The notes under the pieces: model-generated
Told to the model about the DNA's origin: nothing
The model's database searches: none
What the model saw: the letters and a program-made list of their open reading frames with translations, nothing else
Assembly (NCBI RefSeq): GCF_011602485.2
Contig: NZ_CP050022.2
Coordinates: 124,001 to 188,000 of the forward strand
DNA: 64,000 nucleotides
Direction of reading: 5' to 3'
Source of the DNA: Bradyrhizobium sp. 1(2017)
GTDB lineage: Bacteria > Pseudomonadota > Alphaproteobacteria > Rhizobiales > Xanthobacteraceae
Position numbers and translations under genes: made by a program
Part shown: in pieces, positions 43,947 through 55,665 of the stretch
Position numbering within the stretch: position 1 is the stretch's first letter
How the letters are laid out: each line of letters starts with the position of its first letter

Positions 43947-44570
43947 TCAGCCCGCCAGATCCAGCTTCGAGGCCACCGTCGAATCCGCATTCAAGCGGTA
44001 GATGATCGGCACGCCGGTCGCGAGCTCGCGCTTCAGGATGCCTTCGGGCGAGAGCTTTTCCAGCACCATGATCAGCGCGCGCAGCGAGTTGCCGTGGGCG
44101 GCGACCAAGGTGCGCTTGCCGTTGAGCACGCCGGGCAGGATTTCCTGCACGTAGTATGGCAGCGCGCGCGCGAGCGTGTCCTTCAGGCTCTCGCCGCCGG
44201 GCGGCGGCACGTCGTAGGAGCGGCGCCAGATCAACACCTGGTCCTCGCCCCATTTCTTGCGCGCGTCATCCTTGTTGAGGCCGGAGAGATCGCCATAGTC
44301 GCGCTCGTTCAGCGCGAGGTTCTTCATCGTCGGCAGGCCCTCCTGGCCGAGCTCGCCGAGGATGAGGTCGAGCGTGTGCTGCGCACGCGTCAGGACCGAG
44401 GTGTAGGCGACGTCGAACTCAAGTCCCTGCGCCTTTAGCTTGCGGCCGGCTTCCGTGGCTTCCTTCACGCCGAGCTCGGTCAGATCAGGGTCCTTCCAGC
44501 CCGTGAACAGGTTCTTCAGATTCCATTCGCTCTGGCCGTGGCGCACGAGCACGAGAAGACGTTCGCTCAT
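43947..44570 (-). CDS. gpmA: 2,3-bisphosphoglycerate-dependent phosphoglycerate mutase
   Basis: A 207-residue glycolytic enzyme interconverting 2- and 3-phosphoglycerate. The phospho-accepting H11 is in VRHGQSEWN, then [10 protein letters not shown], and the second His in [11 protein letters not shown], all as in the dPGM branch. The ATG at 44570 is the family start; the longer frame to 44711 crosses a repeat. Downstream of dapB in the same direction. Confidence 0.96.
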   Translation of the reverse strand: MSERLLVLVRHGQSEWNLKNLFTGWKDPDLTELGVKEATEAGRKLKAQGLEFDVAYTSVLTRAQHTLDLILGELGQEGLPTMKNLALNERDYGDLSGLNKDDARKKWGEDQVLIWRRSYDVPPPGGESLKDTLARALPYYVQEILPGVLNGKRTLVAAHGNSLRALIMVLEKLSPEGILKRELATGVPIIYRLNADSTVASKLDLAG

Positions 44571-44600
44571 CAACTGCTTTCCATCTAGTTTATTGTCTTG

Positions 44601-44647
44601 AGCATGACCTTGTCGGAAAACCGCTTCGCGCTTTTCCGGATCATGCT
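44601..44647. repeat. AGCATGA...TCATGCT palindromic repeat
   Basis: The left end AGCATGACCTTGTCGGAAAA and the right end TTTTCCGGATCATGCT are inverted, around CCGCTTCGCGC. Related to the repeat at 30614-30660. Between dapB and gpmA. Confidence 0.75.
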
Positions 44648-44652
44648 CTCGT

Positions 44653-45468
44653 TCAGATGTCGGACAGGCCGAGCACGTCGGCCATGGAGTAGTGCCCCGG
44701 CTTCTTGCCATGCGCCCACAGCGCCGCCTTCAGCGCGCCGTGGGCGAACAGCATGCGGTCCTCGGCCTGATGCGACAGCGTCAGGCGCTCGAACGGGCCG
44801 AGGAAGGTGACGCTGTGATCGCCGGCCACCGTGCCGCCGCGCAAGGACGCGAAACCGATATGGCCCGGCCTGCGCGCACCGGTGATGCCGTCGCGACCAC
44901 GCTCGGAATGATCATCGAGGGTGACGCCGCGGCCGGCCGCCGCCGCCTGACCCAGCATTAGCGCGGTGCCCGAGGGTGCGTCGATCTTCATGCGGTGATG
45001 GGTTTCGACGATCTCGATGTCGAACGTCTGGTCGAGCGCCTTGGCGACCCGCTTGACCACCGCGGCGAGCAGATTGACGCCCAGGCTCATATTGCCGGAT
45101 TGCACCACGATGGCGCGGTTGGTGACGCTCTTGATCACGGCATTGTCGGAACCCGACAGCCCGGTCGTGCCGACGACATGCACGATGCCGCGCTCGGCGG
45201 CGATCGCGACATTGGCGATGGTCGCCGCCGGCACGGTGAAATCGAGGATGCCGTCGGCCTCCTTCGACATCGCCCAGAGATCGGCGGAGAGCTTGATGCC
45301 GTTGGCCGGAAGGCCCGCGAGCACACCGGCATCCTTGCCGAGCAGTTCCGAGCCCGGCGCCTCCAGCGCACCTGCGAGCACCGCGCCTTTGCTCTCGGCA
45401 ATCGCCCGTGTCAGCGCCCGGCCCATCCGGCCGCCGGCCCCAGCAACAATCAAGCGCATGTCGGACAT
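44653..45468 (-). CDS. dapB: 4-hydroxy-tetrahydrodipicolinate reductase
   Basis: A 271-residue NAD(P)H-dependent enzyme of the lysine/meso-diaminopimelate pathway, needed for peptidoglycan. The Rossmann motif is [12 protein letters not shown], and the catalytic segment is [16 protein letters not shown] with the expected His, His and Lys. The ATG at 45468 ([10 protein letters not shown]) is chosen over 45621, which would read through a repeat. Confidence 0.97.
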   Translation of the reverse strand: MSDMRLIVAGAGGRMGRALTRAIAESKGAVLAGALEAPGSELLGKDAGVLAGLPANGIKLSADLWAMSKEADGILDFTVPAATIANVAIAAERGIVHVVGTTGLSGSDNAVIKSVTNRAIVVQSGNMSLGVNLLAAVVKRVAKALDQTFDIEIVETHHRMKIDAPSGTALMLGQAAAAGRGVTLDDHSERGRDGITGARRPGHIGFASLRGGTVAGDHSVTFLGPFERLTLSHQAEDRMLFAHGALKAALWAHGKKPGHYSMADVLGLSDI

Positions 45469-45538
45469 GGTGTGTTCCTCTTCGCAGCCGTTGTAGCGGG
45501 GGGAGGCAGTTCCGGCAACCGAGGGGGCGAGCTCCATC

Positions 45539-45624
45539 GTCATGCCCGGGCTCGTCCCGGGCATCCACGAAAGGCCGTACATCGGAGCAAAGACGTGGAT
45601 GGCCGGGTCAAGCCCGGCCATGAC
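45539..45624. repeat. GTCATGCCCGGG-type palindromic repeat
   Basis: GTCATGCCCGGGCTCGTCCC and the right-hand GGCCGGGTCAAGCCCGGCCA with CATGAC form imperfect inverted halves. It fills the gap between the DUF1330 gene and dapB. Confidence 0.75.
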
Positions 45625-45639
45625 GCAGCTGGTCGCGCC

Positions 45640-45951
45640 TCAGCCGTCCTGCGGCTGCGGGCCGTCATAGCCCTCGATGATGATGAGATCGGCGACCGAG
45701 TGCGGCTGGCGCACCTTGATATTGGCCTGGTATTCCGGCGAGTTGTAGCAGGCGATCGCGGTCTCGTAGTCCGGGAATTCGATCACGACGTTGCGGGTGC
45801 GACTGGCGCCTTCGACGGTGGTGAACTTGCCGGCGCGCACGACGAAGCGGCCGCCCCATTTCTTGAAGATCGGACCGTTGGCGACCGCATAGGGCTTGTA
45901 GCCCTCGTCACTGCTCACGTCGACACGCCCGATCCAATAGCCTTTTGCCAT
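45640..45951 (-). CDS. DUF1330 domain protein
   Basis: A 103-residue ferredoxin-like-fold protein: MAKGYWIGRVDVSSDEGYKP then VVRAGKFTTVEGASRTRNVV and IEFPDYETAIACYNSPEYQ, the family pattern. Its role is unknown. It lies between pyrF and dapB, 23 bp after pyrF. Confidence 0.9.
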   Translation of the reverse strand: MAKGYWIGRVDVSSDEGYKPYAVANGPIFKKWGGRFVVRAGKFTTVEGASRTRNVVIEFPDYETAIACYNSPEYQANIKVRQPHSVADLIIIEGYDGPQPQDG

Positions 45952-45974
45952 CGTTGTTCTCCCTGGGTTGTTGG

Positions 45975-46685
45975 TTAGCCGAGCGCCTCGGCGATCTCAC
46001 GCTGGATCGCGTCAGCGACGGCCTTTGGATCCGCCGCTTCCACCACCGGTCGGCCGACGACGAGATAATCGGCGCCGGCACTGATTGCACGGCCCGGCGT
46101 CATGATGCGCTTCTGGTCGCCGCTTGCCGAGCCCGCGGGCCGGATGCCGGGAGTGACGAGGTGCATCTGATGACCGACGATCTTGCGCAAGGCGCCGACT
46201 TCCTCCGGCGACGAGACAAGCCCGTCGACGCCGAGCACCTGCGCCTGCTGTGCGCGTGCCTCGACCAGCTCGGAGACGCCGAGCCGATAGCCGGCCGCAT
46301 GCAGATCGTCATCGTTGTAGGACGTCAGCACGGTGACGGCGAGAATCTTCAAGCTCGCACTGCCGCGTCCTTCGACGGCCCCCTTCATGGTCTGCGGATA
46401 GGCGTGCACGGTGACGAAGGTTGCGCCGAGCCTGGCGACGCTCTCGACGCCTCGCGTGACGGTGTTGCCGATGTCGTGCATCTTGAGATCGGCGAAGACC
46501 TTCTTGCCGCGATCGGCGAGCTTGCCGATCAGCGGAAGGCCGCCGGCATAGGCGAGCTGATAGCCGATCTTGTAGAACGCGACGCTGTCGCCGAGCCTGT
46601 CGATCATCGCTTCCGCGGCATCGACGCTCGGCACGTCGAGCGCGACGATCAAGCGGTCCTTGGGGGCGATTTCGGCTGGCGTCAT
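45975..46685 (-). CDS. pyrF: Orotidine 5'-phosphate decarboxylase
   Basis: A 236-residue TIM-barrel enzyme for the last step of UMP synthesis. The active-site tetrad is in [13 protein letters not shown] (D-x-K-x-x-D), with LIVALDVPS at the start and [20 protein letters not shown] for the phosphate loop. The ATG at 46685 is the family start. 6 bp after the FMN reductase gene. Confidence 0.97.
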   Translation of the reverse strand: MTPAEIAPKDRLIVALDVPSVDAAEAMIDRLGDSVAFYKIGYQLAYAGGLPLIGKLADRGKKVFADLKMHDIGNTVTRGVESVARLGATFVTVHAYPQTMKGAVEGRGSASLKILAVTVLTSYNDDDLHAAGYRLGVSELVEARAQQAQVLGVDGLVSSPEEVGALRKIVGHQMHLVTPGIRPAGSASGDQKRIMTPGRAISAGADYLVVGRPVVEAADPKAVADAIQREIAEALG

Positions 46686-46691
46686 GTCACC

Positions 46692-47270
46692 TCACATCAT
46701 GCGTTGGGAAATGTCGATCAGCTGCGCGACCAGCTGCTTCAATGCGGCGATATCGGCCTCGTTCTTCAGCCTGTCCATATCGTCATAGGCCTGGTCGGCA
46801 AAGGCGAGCGTGAGCTGGCTCGGGATCACATTGGCGTGGCAGGAGGTCAGGATCAAACGCAGCGCCTGGAGCGCGCGGGCGGTGCCCAGCCGGCTCTGCG
46901 AGGCGCCGGCGAGCGCGAAGGCGCGGCTGCGAAACACCTCGCCGCGCGCCTCGTGCAGCTCGTGCACGCGGCTGACCCAATCGATCGCGTTCTTCAGCAG
47001 CGGCGGCACCGAAGCGTTGTATTCGGGCGTGACGAACAGCACGCCGTGATGCGCGCCGATCATGCGCTTGAGGTTGATCGCGTGCTTGGGCACGCCGGAC
47101 TTGGCCTGGAGATCGCCGTCATAGATCGGCAGCGGGAAATCGGCGAGCGAGATGCGGGTGACGTCGACGCCGGCCTGGGCGAATTCATAGGCCGCGACCG
47201 CCGCCAGCTTCGCATTGTGCGAGCCAGTGCGCAGCGAGCCGGGAATGAGCAGGATCTTGGGAGCTGACAT
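46692..47270 (-). CDS. NADPH-dependent FMN reductase family protein
   Basis: A 192-residue flavodoxin-like protein. The FMN phosphate loop is PGSLRTGSHNAKLA and the second flavin site is VTPEYNASVPPLLKNAIDW, as in ChrR/azoreductase-type quinone or chromate reductases. The ATG at 47270 (MSAPKILLIPGS) is used; the frame is open to 47309. It probably protects against redox-cycling quinones. The actual acceptor is unknown. Confidence 0.9.
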   Translation of the reverse strand: MSAPKILLIPGSLRTGSHNAKLAAVAAYEFAQAGVDVTRISLADFPLPIYDGDLQAKSGVPKHAINLKRMIGAHHGVLFVTPEYNASVPPLLKNAIDWVSRVHELHEARGEVFRSRAFALAGASQSRLGTARALQALRLILTSCHANVIPSQLTLAFADQAYDDMDRLKNEADIAALKQLVAQLIDISQRMM

Positions 47271-47327
47271 CCAATCCAATGCGTTCGGCGAAACGAGCCC
47301 GCCGCGCAAAAGGAGATGCCGGCGGAA

Positions 47328-47927
47328 TTAGCCCTTGCGATACACCCAGACGCGGGCCGGCGGAAGGTTCATCCATATCCGTTCCGAGGCCTCTGTGGAC
47401 ACGCCGGGCAGCGATTTCGGGATCGGCGGTATGACCGCGTAGGTGAACTGGACGAACGGCGCGCCGGGTGCGAGCGCGGTGAAGGCGTCGCGGATGAGCC
47501 GCAGCCGCGTCAGCATCGGCTTCGTGACGAGCGGCAGCCCCGAGACCACGGCAGAAGCCGGCGCGCTCAGCACGTTCCAGAGCGTGTCGCGCAGGCGATA
47601 GGCATCGCCCTGCACCACCTTGGCTTGCGGATAGCGGTCGCGCAGCAGCGCGCAGAACCCAGGATTGTATTCGACGAGGACGAGCCGCTTCTGATCGACA
47701 CCGCGCTCAATCAGGGCCGAGGTGATGGCGCCGGTGCCGGGTCCGAGCTCGACCACCGGTGCGTCCGAGTCGACATCGACGTAATGGGCCATGGTTCGGG
47801 CCAGCAGCTTGCCCGACGGCATCACCGCACCCATGTGCAGCGGCTTTTCGATCCACGACCGGAGAAAACGCACCTCGTCATCAAGACGAGGCTTCTTCAA
47901 CGCACGCGCGGACGATGGCAAGGGCAT
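47328..47927 (-). CDS. pmtA: Phosphatidylethanolamine N-methyltransferase (PmtA type)
   Basis: A 199-residue soluble SAM-dependent methyltransferase making phosphatidylcholine from phosphatidylethanolamine, important for the rhizobial envelope. FLRSWIEKPLHMGAVMPSG followed by VVELGPGTGAITSALIERG (SAM motif I) is characteristic of the Sinorhizobium/Bradyrhizobium PmtA group; SGLPLVTKP matches motif II/III. It lies 88 bp after dnaJ on the same strand. Homologous rRNA dimethylases share motif I; the N-terminal HMGAVMPSG argues for PmtA. Confidence 0.88.
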   Translation of the reverse strand: MPLPSSARALKKPRLDDEVRFLRSWIEKPLHMGAVMPSGKLLARTMAHYVDVDSDAPVVELGPGTGAITSALIERGVDQKRLVLVEYNPGFCALLRDRYPQAKVVQGDAYRLRDTLWNVLSAPASAVVSGLPLVTKPMLTRLRLIRDAFTALAPGAPFVQFTYAVIPPIPKSLPGVSTEASERIWMNLPPARVWVYRKG

Positions 47928-48015
47928 GTCAGGACCGGACGGGACCGCGGGACCGCGGCGTGTCAGAAAATGGTCATAAAGACGTATAGGCCGAAGGCGG
48001 CACGGTCAAGACGCG

Positions 48016-49143
48016 TCAACTCGCGCGATTACCGAAGAAATCCTTGACCTTGGCGAAGAAGCCTTCCGATTCCGGCTGCGTGTTGTCGGAGGAGAGCTTG
48101 TCGAACTCGGCCAGCAATTCCTGCTGTTTCTTGGTGAGGTTCTGCGGGGTCTCGACCACGACCTGGACATACATGTCGCCCATCTGGCGCGAGCGCAGCA
48201 CCGGCATGCCTTTTGATGCAATGCGGAATCGCCGGCCCGACTGGGTTCCGGCCGGCACCTTCACCTTGGTCTTGGTCTTCTCGATGGTCGGCACCTCGAA
48301 CTCGCCGCCGAGGGCGGCCGTCACCATCGAGATCGGCACGCGGCAATGCAGATCAGCACCGTCGCGCTGGAAGAACTGGTGCTGCGCCAGCGACAGGAAG
48401 ATGTAGAGGTCGCCGGGCGGGCCGCCGCGGACACCGGCCTCGCCCTCGCCGGCGAGCCTGATCCTGGTGCCGTCCTCGACGCCTTGCGGAATGTTGACCG
48501 ACAGCGTGCGTTCGCGGGTAACCCGGCCCTGGCCCGAGCAGGACGGGCAGGCATCCTCGATCATCTGCCCGCGACCCTGGCAGCCGGGACAGGTGCGCTC
48601 GAGCGTAAAGAAGCCCTGCGACTGCCGCACGCGGCCGGCGCCGCCGCAGGTCGAGCAGGTCTTCGGCTTGGTCCCGGCCTTGGCGCCGATGCCCGAGCAA
48701 GCCTCGCAGGTGACAGAGACCGGAATCTCGATCTGCGCGGTCTTGCCGCCGAAGGCTTCCTCGAGCGTGATCTCCATGTTGTAGCGCAGGTCGGCGCCGC
48801 GCTCGCGGCCGCCGCGGCCGCGTTGTCCGGCCATGCCGAACAGATCTTCGAAAATGTCGGAAAATGAGGAGGCGAAGCCCGCGCCGAAGCCGGCGCCACC
48901 GCCGCCCTGCTCGAAAGCGGCATGACCGTAGCGGTCATAGGCGGCGCGCTTGTCCCTATCCTTCAGGACCTCGTAGGCCTCGTTGATCTCCTTGAATTTG
49001 ACTTCGCTGGTGTCGTCCCCGGGGTTGCGATCGGGATGGAATTTCATCGCCAGCTTGCGGAACGATGCCTTCAGCTTGCCTTCGTCGGCGTCGCGTTCGA
49101 CTTCGAGGGTCTCGTAGTAGCAGCGCTTCGTGGACGTGGACAT
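48016..49143 (-). CDS. dnaJ: Co-chaperone DnaJ
   Basis: A 375-residue class I J-protein. J-domain at 1-70 with HPD in FHPDRNPGD, a Gly/Phe-rich linker ([15 protein letters not shown]), four zinc motifs CxxCxGxG ([32 protein letters not shown]), and a C-terminal substrate domain. It stimulates DnaK ATPase. 241 bp after dnaK. Confidence 0.98.
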   Translation of the reverse strand: MSTSTKRCYYETLEVERDADEGKLKASFRKLAMKFHPDRNPGDDTSEVKFKEINEAYEVLKDRDKRAAYDRYGHAAFEQGGGGAGFGAGFASSFSDIFEDLFGMAGQRGRGGRERGADLRYNMEITLEEAFGGKTAQIEIPVSVTCEACSGIGAKAGTKPKTCSTCGGAGRVRQSQGFFTLERTCPGCQGRGQMIEDACPSCSGQGRVTRERTLSVNIPQGVEDGTRIRLAGEGEAGVRGGPPGDLYIFLSLAQHQFFQRDGADLHCRVPISMVTAALGGEFEVPTIEKTKTKVKVPAGTQSGRRFRIASKGMPVLRSRQMGDMYVQVVVETPQNLTKKQQELLAEFDKLSSDNTQPESEGFFAKVKDFFGNRAS

Positions 49144-49311
49144 GATGAGCTCGGTCTATCCAATCGCGAATCAAGTCGGGGCGAAACGATGCCGCTGCGC
49201 GACGACATAATCCTTCCGCCGCGCGGCGGAAGAGGGCACGGCGGCGTTCCGCATAACGGCTGGGAATTGATCGATCGTAACGGGCATCTGTCCCGCGCCT
49301 CCCGACACGAC

Positions 49312-49336
49312 GGCCTCCCCCGCGAGGGAGGAGGCC
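49312..49336. terminator. Hairpin between dnaK and dnaJ
   Basis: GGCCTCC (49312-49318) pairs with GGAGGCC (49330-49336), with further GC-rich inner pairing. T-residues follow only on the plus side. In the minus (dnaK) direction it could act as a partial terminator or RNA-stability element that lowers dnaJ relative to dnaK. Confidence 0.4.
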
Positions 49337-49384
49337 TTTGGTGCGTGTGGGGTCCAAGCCGTCCGCATCGTCACCCTCTTGGGG

Positions 49385-51286
<1,902 letters not shown>

Positions 51287-51670
51287 GGTCCTGATATCCT
51301 TCTTTTTGCGGCAGGTTGGCTGGGCCCAGAAGGCACCCAAACCGAAACCCCCTAAGATCAAACATCCGCGATATTGCGATGATTGAGGCTCATATAGGAG
51401 GGGGGGAGGGGGCCGCAAGGACCGAAGCCAGGTTTCTGCCGTGAAAACATTGGGTTTTGGACGATCATATCCGGGCTCAACCGGCCTTGCGGGTGAGGAA
51501 TTATTAACGGGTTCAGGCCTCGGCAAGCCCCGCCACCGCGACCGGCCCCACCCTGTTACGCCCGGGCCAAACCCGCTAAAAGGCGGGCCAGCCGGGCAGC
51601 TGCTGCGCGCGACAAAGCGGCCCGGTTGCCGACCATCGAACGGCCTCAATGTGAACCAATCAGAGTGCCC
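51287..51670. other. Divergent promoter region of dnaK and the 316-residue secreted protein gene
   Basis: About 384 bp. It holds the dnaK leader (about 100 nt) and its RpoH promoter at 51392-51419, then a G/C-rich stretch upstream of the secreted protein gene. No other gene is visible. No CIRCE-type inverted repeat was found. Confidence 0.6.
51392..51419 (-). promoter_or_regulatory. Heat-shock sigma-32 (RpoH) promoter of dnaK
   Basis: On the minus strand, CTTG (51419-51416) is separated by 17 nt from CCTATAT (51398-51392), close to the alphaproteobacterial RpoH consensus (CTTG, then CYTATNT). Transcription would start about 100 nt before the dnaK ATG. Confidence 0.75.
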
Positions 51671-52621
51671 ATGAAGCTGATCCGCACCCTCGCCGCGCTC
51701 GCTCTCCTCGTCGCCTCCGCGGCCTCCGCACTTCCGGCCGTTGCCGCCGATGCCGTTTACCCGCCCGGCCTCCGCCTCGGCATGGTGCCGCTGGTCGGCC
51801 TCAACACGGCAAAGGCCTTTCCGGGCTTCGAGAGCGAGGATGGCAGCGTCAAGGTGCTGATCACGGAGCTGCCGCCGGCGGCCTATGGCGAGGTCGTGAG
51901 CGCCTTCAACTCCAATCCGGCGGGCGTGAACGGCGTGAAGCAGGACAAGATCGAGACGCCTGCGGGCCTTGCCTATTTCACCACCGAAAGCGGCAAGGCC
52001 GGCGACACCCCGGTGCGGCGCTATTCGATGATCGTGCCGGGGGCCGGCTTCTCCGGCTATGTCGCGGTCCAGATCCCGGAAAACGCGGTCAAGATCTACA
52101 CCGACGAAGCGGTACGGCAGATGTTTGCGAGCACCGTGACCCGCAAGCAGGTCTCGGCCGAAGAGCAGATCGCGCTGATGCCGTTCAAGATCACCGATCT
52201 CGCCGAGTTCAAGGACATCCGCACGCTGGCGCCGGGCTCGAGCATCATCCTCGCCGACGGCGACGAGAGCACGGGTTACGAGCAGAAGCCGTTCATGATC
52301 CTCGGCCTGATCGGCGCCACCCCGCAGCAGGCCGACGACCGCGCCCGCTTTGCCCAGGAGGCCGCACTCCAGATTCCTGGCGTGCGCGAGTCGCGCGTCA
52401 CCATGTCCGAGCCGATCCGCATCAACGGCCAGCAGGGTTTCGAGACCCGGATCGACGGCGTCAGCGGCAAGGACAAGGTCCCGGTGACCGTGGTGCAATG
52501 GATCCGCTTCTCGAGCGGCGGCGCCTCGCTGCGCATCATCGCCAGCGCCCCGCGCGAGCAATGGCTGCCCGCCTTCACCCGCTTCCGCGCCGTGCGCGAC
52601 GGCATTCAGCCGAAGGGGTAG
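51671..52621 (+). CDS. Secreted protein of unknown function
   Basis: A 316-residue protein. The signal peptide runs from [20 protein letters not shown] to a cleavage near residue 25 (AVAAD). The mature part is alpha/beta with repeated units such as [20 protein letters not shown] and [20 protein letters not shown], resembling lipoprotein LpqN-like or MlaD-neighbour proteins only loosely. No catalytic motif is evident. The ATG at 51671 begins the signal. Periplasmic. It is divergent from dnaK. Confidence 0.75.
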   Translation: MKLIRTLAALALLVASAASALPAVAADAVYPPGLRLGMVPLVGLNTAKAFPGFESEDGSVKVLITELPPAAYGEVVSAFNSNPAGVNGVKQDKIETPAGLAYFTTESGKAGDTPVRRYSMIVPGAGFSGYVAVQIPENAVKIYTDEAVRQMFASTVTRKQVSAEEQIALMPFKITDLAEFKDIRTLAPGSSIILADGDESTGYEQKPFMILGLIGATPQQADDRARFAQEAALQIPGVRESRVTMSEPIRINGQQGFETRIDGVSGKDKVPVTVVQWIRFSSGGASLRIIASAPREQWLPAFTRFRAVRDGIQPKG

Positions 52622-52646
52622 CCGAAGGTCGTCCAACAACCTCGGT

Positions 52647-52767
52647 GTCGTCCCGGCGGAGGCCGGGACCCATAACCACATCGAGCGGTTGTAGGACGAG
52701 CTAGTAACTCCGAGTTTTCGCAGAATTGTTGCTGCGGCGTATGGGTCCCGGCCTACGCCGGGACGAC
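52647..52767. repeat. GTCGTCCCGGCGGAGGCCGGG-type palindromic repeat, copy 4
   Basis: CCCGGCGGAGGCCGGGACCC and GGGTCCCGGCCTACGCCGGG are inverted arms. Same class as 31446, 34179 and 43787. It lies between two same-strand genes. Confidence 0.8.
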
Positions 52768-52884
52768 GAGTTGCTTGGAGAGCCCAACCACTTACCAAAG
52801 CCGCCCGCATTTTCGGGCTTCTGTTCGTATCCGAGCGGAACTAGGCTTTCCCCTCTGTTGGATCATCCCCAAGGGAGGCGAACG

Positions 52885-53607
52885 ATGCTGGATCGACGAC
52901 AAGTCCTGGCAATGCTCGGCACGACGGCGCTCGCGACGCTGGCGCCAACGGCACTCCTTGCAGCCGCATCGATCAAGCCGGACGAAGCGTCCGCGCTGCT
53001 CGTGATCGATGTGCAGAATTGCTTCCTGCCGGGCGGCAGCCTCGCGGTGAAGGAAGGCGAGCAGGTGGTGCCCGTCATCAACAAGATTTCAAAGGCGTTC
53101 GCCCACGTGGTGCTGACGCAGGACTGGCACACGCCCGGCCACGTTTCGTTTGCGTCGGTCCACGCGGGCAAGAAACCGTTCGAGACCGTCGATCTGCCCT
53201 ACGGCAAGCAGGTGCTGTGGCCGGACCATTGCGTGCAGGGCACCGATGGTGCCGCGCTGTCGAAGGACCTTGCGATCCCGCATGCCGAGCTGATCATCCG
53301 CAAGGGCTTTCACAAGAACGTCGACAGCTACTCGGCCTTCCTCGAAGCCGACGGCAAGACCTCGACGGGCCTTGCCGGCTATCTGAAGGGCCGCAAGATC
53401 AAGCGCGTCTTCGTCGCAGGGCTGGCGACGGACTTCTGCGTCGCGTGGACCGCGCTCGACGCGCGCAAGGCGGGCTTCGAGGCCTATGTGGTGGAAGACG
53501 CTTGCCGCGGCATCGACACGCAGGGCTCGCTGGCAAAGGCCTGGGCCGACATGGCCAAGGCCGGCGTGAAGCGGATTCAGTCCGCGGATATCGCGGCGAG
53601 CACGTAG
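52885..53607 (+). CDS. pncA: Nicotinamidase (PncA-like) with a twin-arginine signal
   Basis: A 240-residue isochorismatase-fold amidase. Catalytic D42 (VIDVQN), K140 (IIRKGF) and C185 (ATDFCVAW); metal ligands D80, H82, H86 and H115 (DWHTPGH and WPDHCVQG). It should hydrolyse nicotinamide to nicotinate. The N-terminus (MLDRRQVLAMLGTTALATLA) is a twin-arginine-like signal with cleavage near AAAS at 27-29, predicting export. PncA is normally cytoplasmic, so the location is unusual. The ATG at 52885 follows GGGAGG. A related periplasmic isochorismatase-like hydrolase cannot be excluded. Confidence 0.88.
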   Translation: MLDRRQVLAMLGTTALATLAPTALLAAASIKPDEASALLVIDVQNCFLPGGSLAVKEGEQVVPVINKISKAFAHVVLTQDWHTPGHVSFASVHAGKKPFETVDLPYGKQVLWPDHCVQGTDGAALSKDLAIPHAELIIRKGFHKNVDSYSAFLEADGKTSTGLAGYLKGRKIKRVFVAGLATDFCVAWTALDARKAGFEAYVVEDACRGIDTQGSLAKAWADMAKAGVKRIQSADIAAST

Positions 53608-53619
53608 CATCGAACTACG

Positions 53620-53635
53620 GTGCGCAATTGCGCAC
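53620..53635. repeat. 16-bp perfect palindrome GTGCGCAATTGCGCAC
   Basis: A perfect palindrome that also occurs at 31561-31576 inside a larger repeat. Here it lies just after the nicotinamidase gene, next to a CCGGAATGAC-type repeat remnant at about 53645-53685. Confidence 0.7.
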
Positions 53636-53694
53636 CTGAGAACCTCGAGATTCCGGGTTCGGCTCTGCGAGCCGCCCCGGAATGACGCCAAAAC

Positions 53695-54312
53695 TCAGTT
53701 CGGCGCGCCGCTCGACTCATTGTTGTTGGCCGCCGGCGCGGCCTTCGCACCACCCTTGGCGACACCGACCAGCGCGGGACGCAGCACGCGCTCGCCGATG
53801 GTGTAGCCGGCCTGCACGACCTGCACCACGGTGCCCGACGGCACCGACGCATCGGGCACTTCGAACATCGCCTGCTGGAAGTTCGGATCGAACTTCTGGC
53901 CCTGGGGATCGAACTTCTTCACGCCATGCTTTTCCAGCGCGTTGAGCAGCGAACGCTCGGTGAGCTCGACGCCCTCGATCAGCGCGATCAGGCCGGGATC
54001 GGCCGCCGCACGCGCCTCGGCCGGAACGGCATCGAGCGCGCGCTGAAGGTTGTCGGCGATGTCGAGCACGTCACGGGCAAAGCCGGTGACGCCGTAGAGC
54101 TTGGAGTCGGCGACTTCCTTGGCGGTGCGCTTGCGCAAATTCTCCATCTCGGCCAGCGTCCGCAGCATGCGGTCGCGCGCCTCGGCGGCTTCCTTCTGCA
54201 ACGTTTCGACCGAGCCCGGCTCGGGATCGTCGGGCATGATGTAGGGCTTTGACACCACGGGCTCGGGCGTCGGCGCGGTCGTGTCTTCGGGTTGCCGGTC
54301 TCGATCGGTCAT
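53695..54312 (-). CDS. grpE: Nucleotide exchange factor GrpE
   Basis: A 205-residue DnaK exchange factor. An N-terminal coiled coil ([20 protein letters not shown]) leads to the beta-domain with [20 protein letters not shown] and [20 protein letters not shown], the family signature. The C-terminal tail is Ala/Asn-rich. It follows hrcA by 96 bp on the same strand. Confidence 0.97.
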   Translation of the reverse strand: MTDRDRQPEDTTAPTPEPVVSKPYIMPDDPEPGSVETLQKEAAEARDRMLRTLAEMENLRKRTAKEVADSKLYGVTGFARDVLDIADNLQRALDAVPAEARAAADPGLIALIEGVELTERSLLNALEKHGVKKFDPQGQKFDPNFQQAMFEVPDASVPSGTVVQVVQAGYTIGERVLRPALVGVAKGGAKAAPAANNNESSGAPN

Positions 54313-54408
54313 CGGCTCTAATCTCGAACTCGTTTCCAGGGATTGTTGGCCCGGATATCGTGCCTAAGCGTGCGAAAATCAAGCGCCCGTGATCGGCGGA
54401 AACGCCGG

Positions 54409-55497
54409 TCAGCCCCCCAGAAGGCGGCTGACGATGCGGGCGGCGTAGTCCACCGTCGGAATCACGCGGGCATAATTCAGCCGCGTCGGCCCGATCACCC
54501 CCAAAACACCGACGATGTGGCCGGCGGCATCCCGATAGGGCGAGATGATGGTGGAGGAGCCCGACAGGGAAAACAGCTTGTTTTCGCTGCCGATGAAGAT
54601 GCGCACGCCTTCGGCGGTCTCTGCCCGGCCGAGCAGGTCGATGACGCCGCGCTTGGTCTCGAGATCGTCGAACAACAGGCGAACGCGCTCCAGATCCTCC
54701 AGCGCGTGCAGATCCTCCAGCAAATTGGCGTGACCGCGGACGATGAGCTGGCGGTCCTCGTTCTCGCCGCCGGACCAGCTCGCGATGCCCGCCGAGATCA
54801 CCTTTTGGGTCAGCTGATCGAGCTCGGCTCGGGCTTCCCCGAGTGCGGTCTCGAGCTCGAGCCGCGCCTCGGCCAGCGTGCGGCCGCGGATGCGCGCATT
54901 GAGGAAATTGCCGGCCTCGGTGATCGCCGAGGAGGGAACTCCGGGCGGCAGCGTCAGCACGCGGTTTTCGACCTGGCCATCCTCGCCGACCAGGATCACC
55001 AGCGCCTTTTCGGGTTCCAGGCGCACGAACTCGATGTGCTTCAGCCGCGCATTGGATTTCGGCGTCAGCACGACGGCGGCAGCGCGGGTCAGGCCCGACA
55101 GCCGCGTCAGAGCCTGATCCAGCGCCGCCTCGACCGATTGCGCCTGGCCGACGGACGATAGCTGGCTCTGGATCGCGGCACGCTCGGCTTCGTTGAGGTC
55201 GCCGACCTGCATCAGGGCGTCGACGAAGAAGCGCAGCCCGAGTTCCGTCGGCAGCCGGCCGGCGGAGGTATGGGGCGCATAGATCAGGCCGAGCTGTTCC
55301 AGATCGGCCATGACGTTGCGGACCGAGGCCGGCGACAGCGGCATGGCGATCAGGCGCGAGATATTGCGCGAGCCCACGGGCTCACCGGTCGCAAGATAGC
55401 TTTCGACAATTTGACGAAAGATGTCGCGGGAACGCTCGTTGAGCTGGGCAAGGCCTGCGCGCGGCGCGATCAGATGGATCGGATCGTGATGGGCCAC
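54409..55497 (-). CDS. hrcA: Heat-inducible transcriptional repressor HrcA
   Basis: A 362-residue repressor of groESL-type genes through CIRCE elements. The N-terminal winged helix has [20 protein letters not shown] then [20 protein letters not shown]. The GAF-like domain includes [20 protein letters not shown] and ends [20 protein letters not shown], the family signature. The start is GTG at 55497, preceded by GAGGAG. Divergent from rph. No CIRCE inverted repeat was found in the window. Confidence 0.96.
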   Translation of the reverse strand: MAHHDPIHLIAPRAGLAQLNERSRDIFRQIVESYLATGEPVGSRNISRLIAMPLSPASVRNVMADLEQLGLIYAPHTSAGRLPTELGLRFFVDALMQVGDLNEAERAAIQSQLSSVGQAQSVEAALDQALTRLSGLTRAAAVVLTPKSNARLKHIEFVRLEPEKALVILVGEDGQVENRVLTLPPGVPSSAITEAGNFLNARIRGRTLAEARLELETALGEARAELDQLTQKVISAGIASWSGGENEDRQLIVRGHANLLEDLHALEDLERVRLLFDDLETKRGVIDLLGRAETAEGVRIFIGSENKLFSLSGSSTIISPYRDAAGHIVGVLGVIGPTRLNYARVIPTVDYAARIVSRLLGG

Positions 55498-55665
55498 AGA
55501 CGGTAACTCCTCTCAGATACTCATAATTTGTCCATCCTGGGCGCTTCTGACAAGCGTGGCGTTTGCGGGCTCGACATCAGGGGTGAAAAAACCTTGCCGC
55601 CCACCCTCACCCCACCTACAAGCACCGCGAACAGCCCTACACCTGCGAGTTTTGGAGGATTTCCC

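Noticed and set aside
51287..52810. Upstream extension of dnaK
   Set aside because: Crosses the RpoH promoter and the antisense secreted-protein gene; DnaK begins at [10 protein letters not shown].
55498..55665. Search for a CIRCE element near hrcA
   Set aside because: No TTAGCACTC-N9-GAGTGCTAA-like inverted repeat present.
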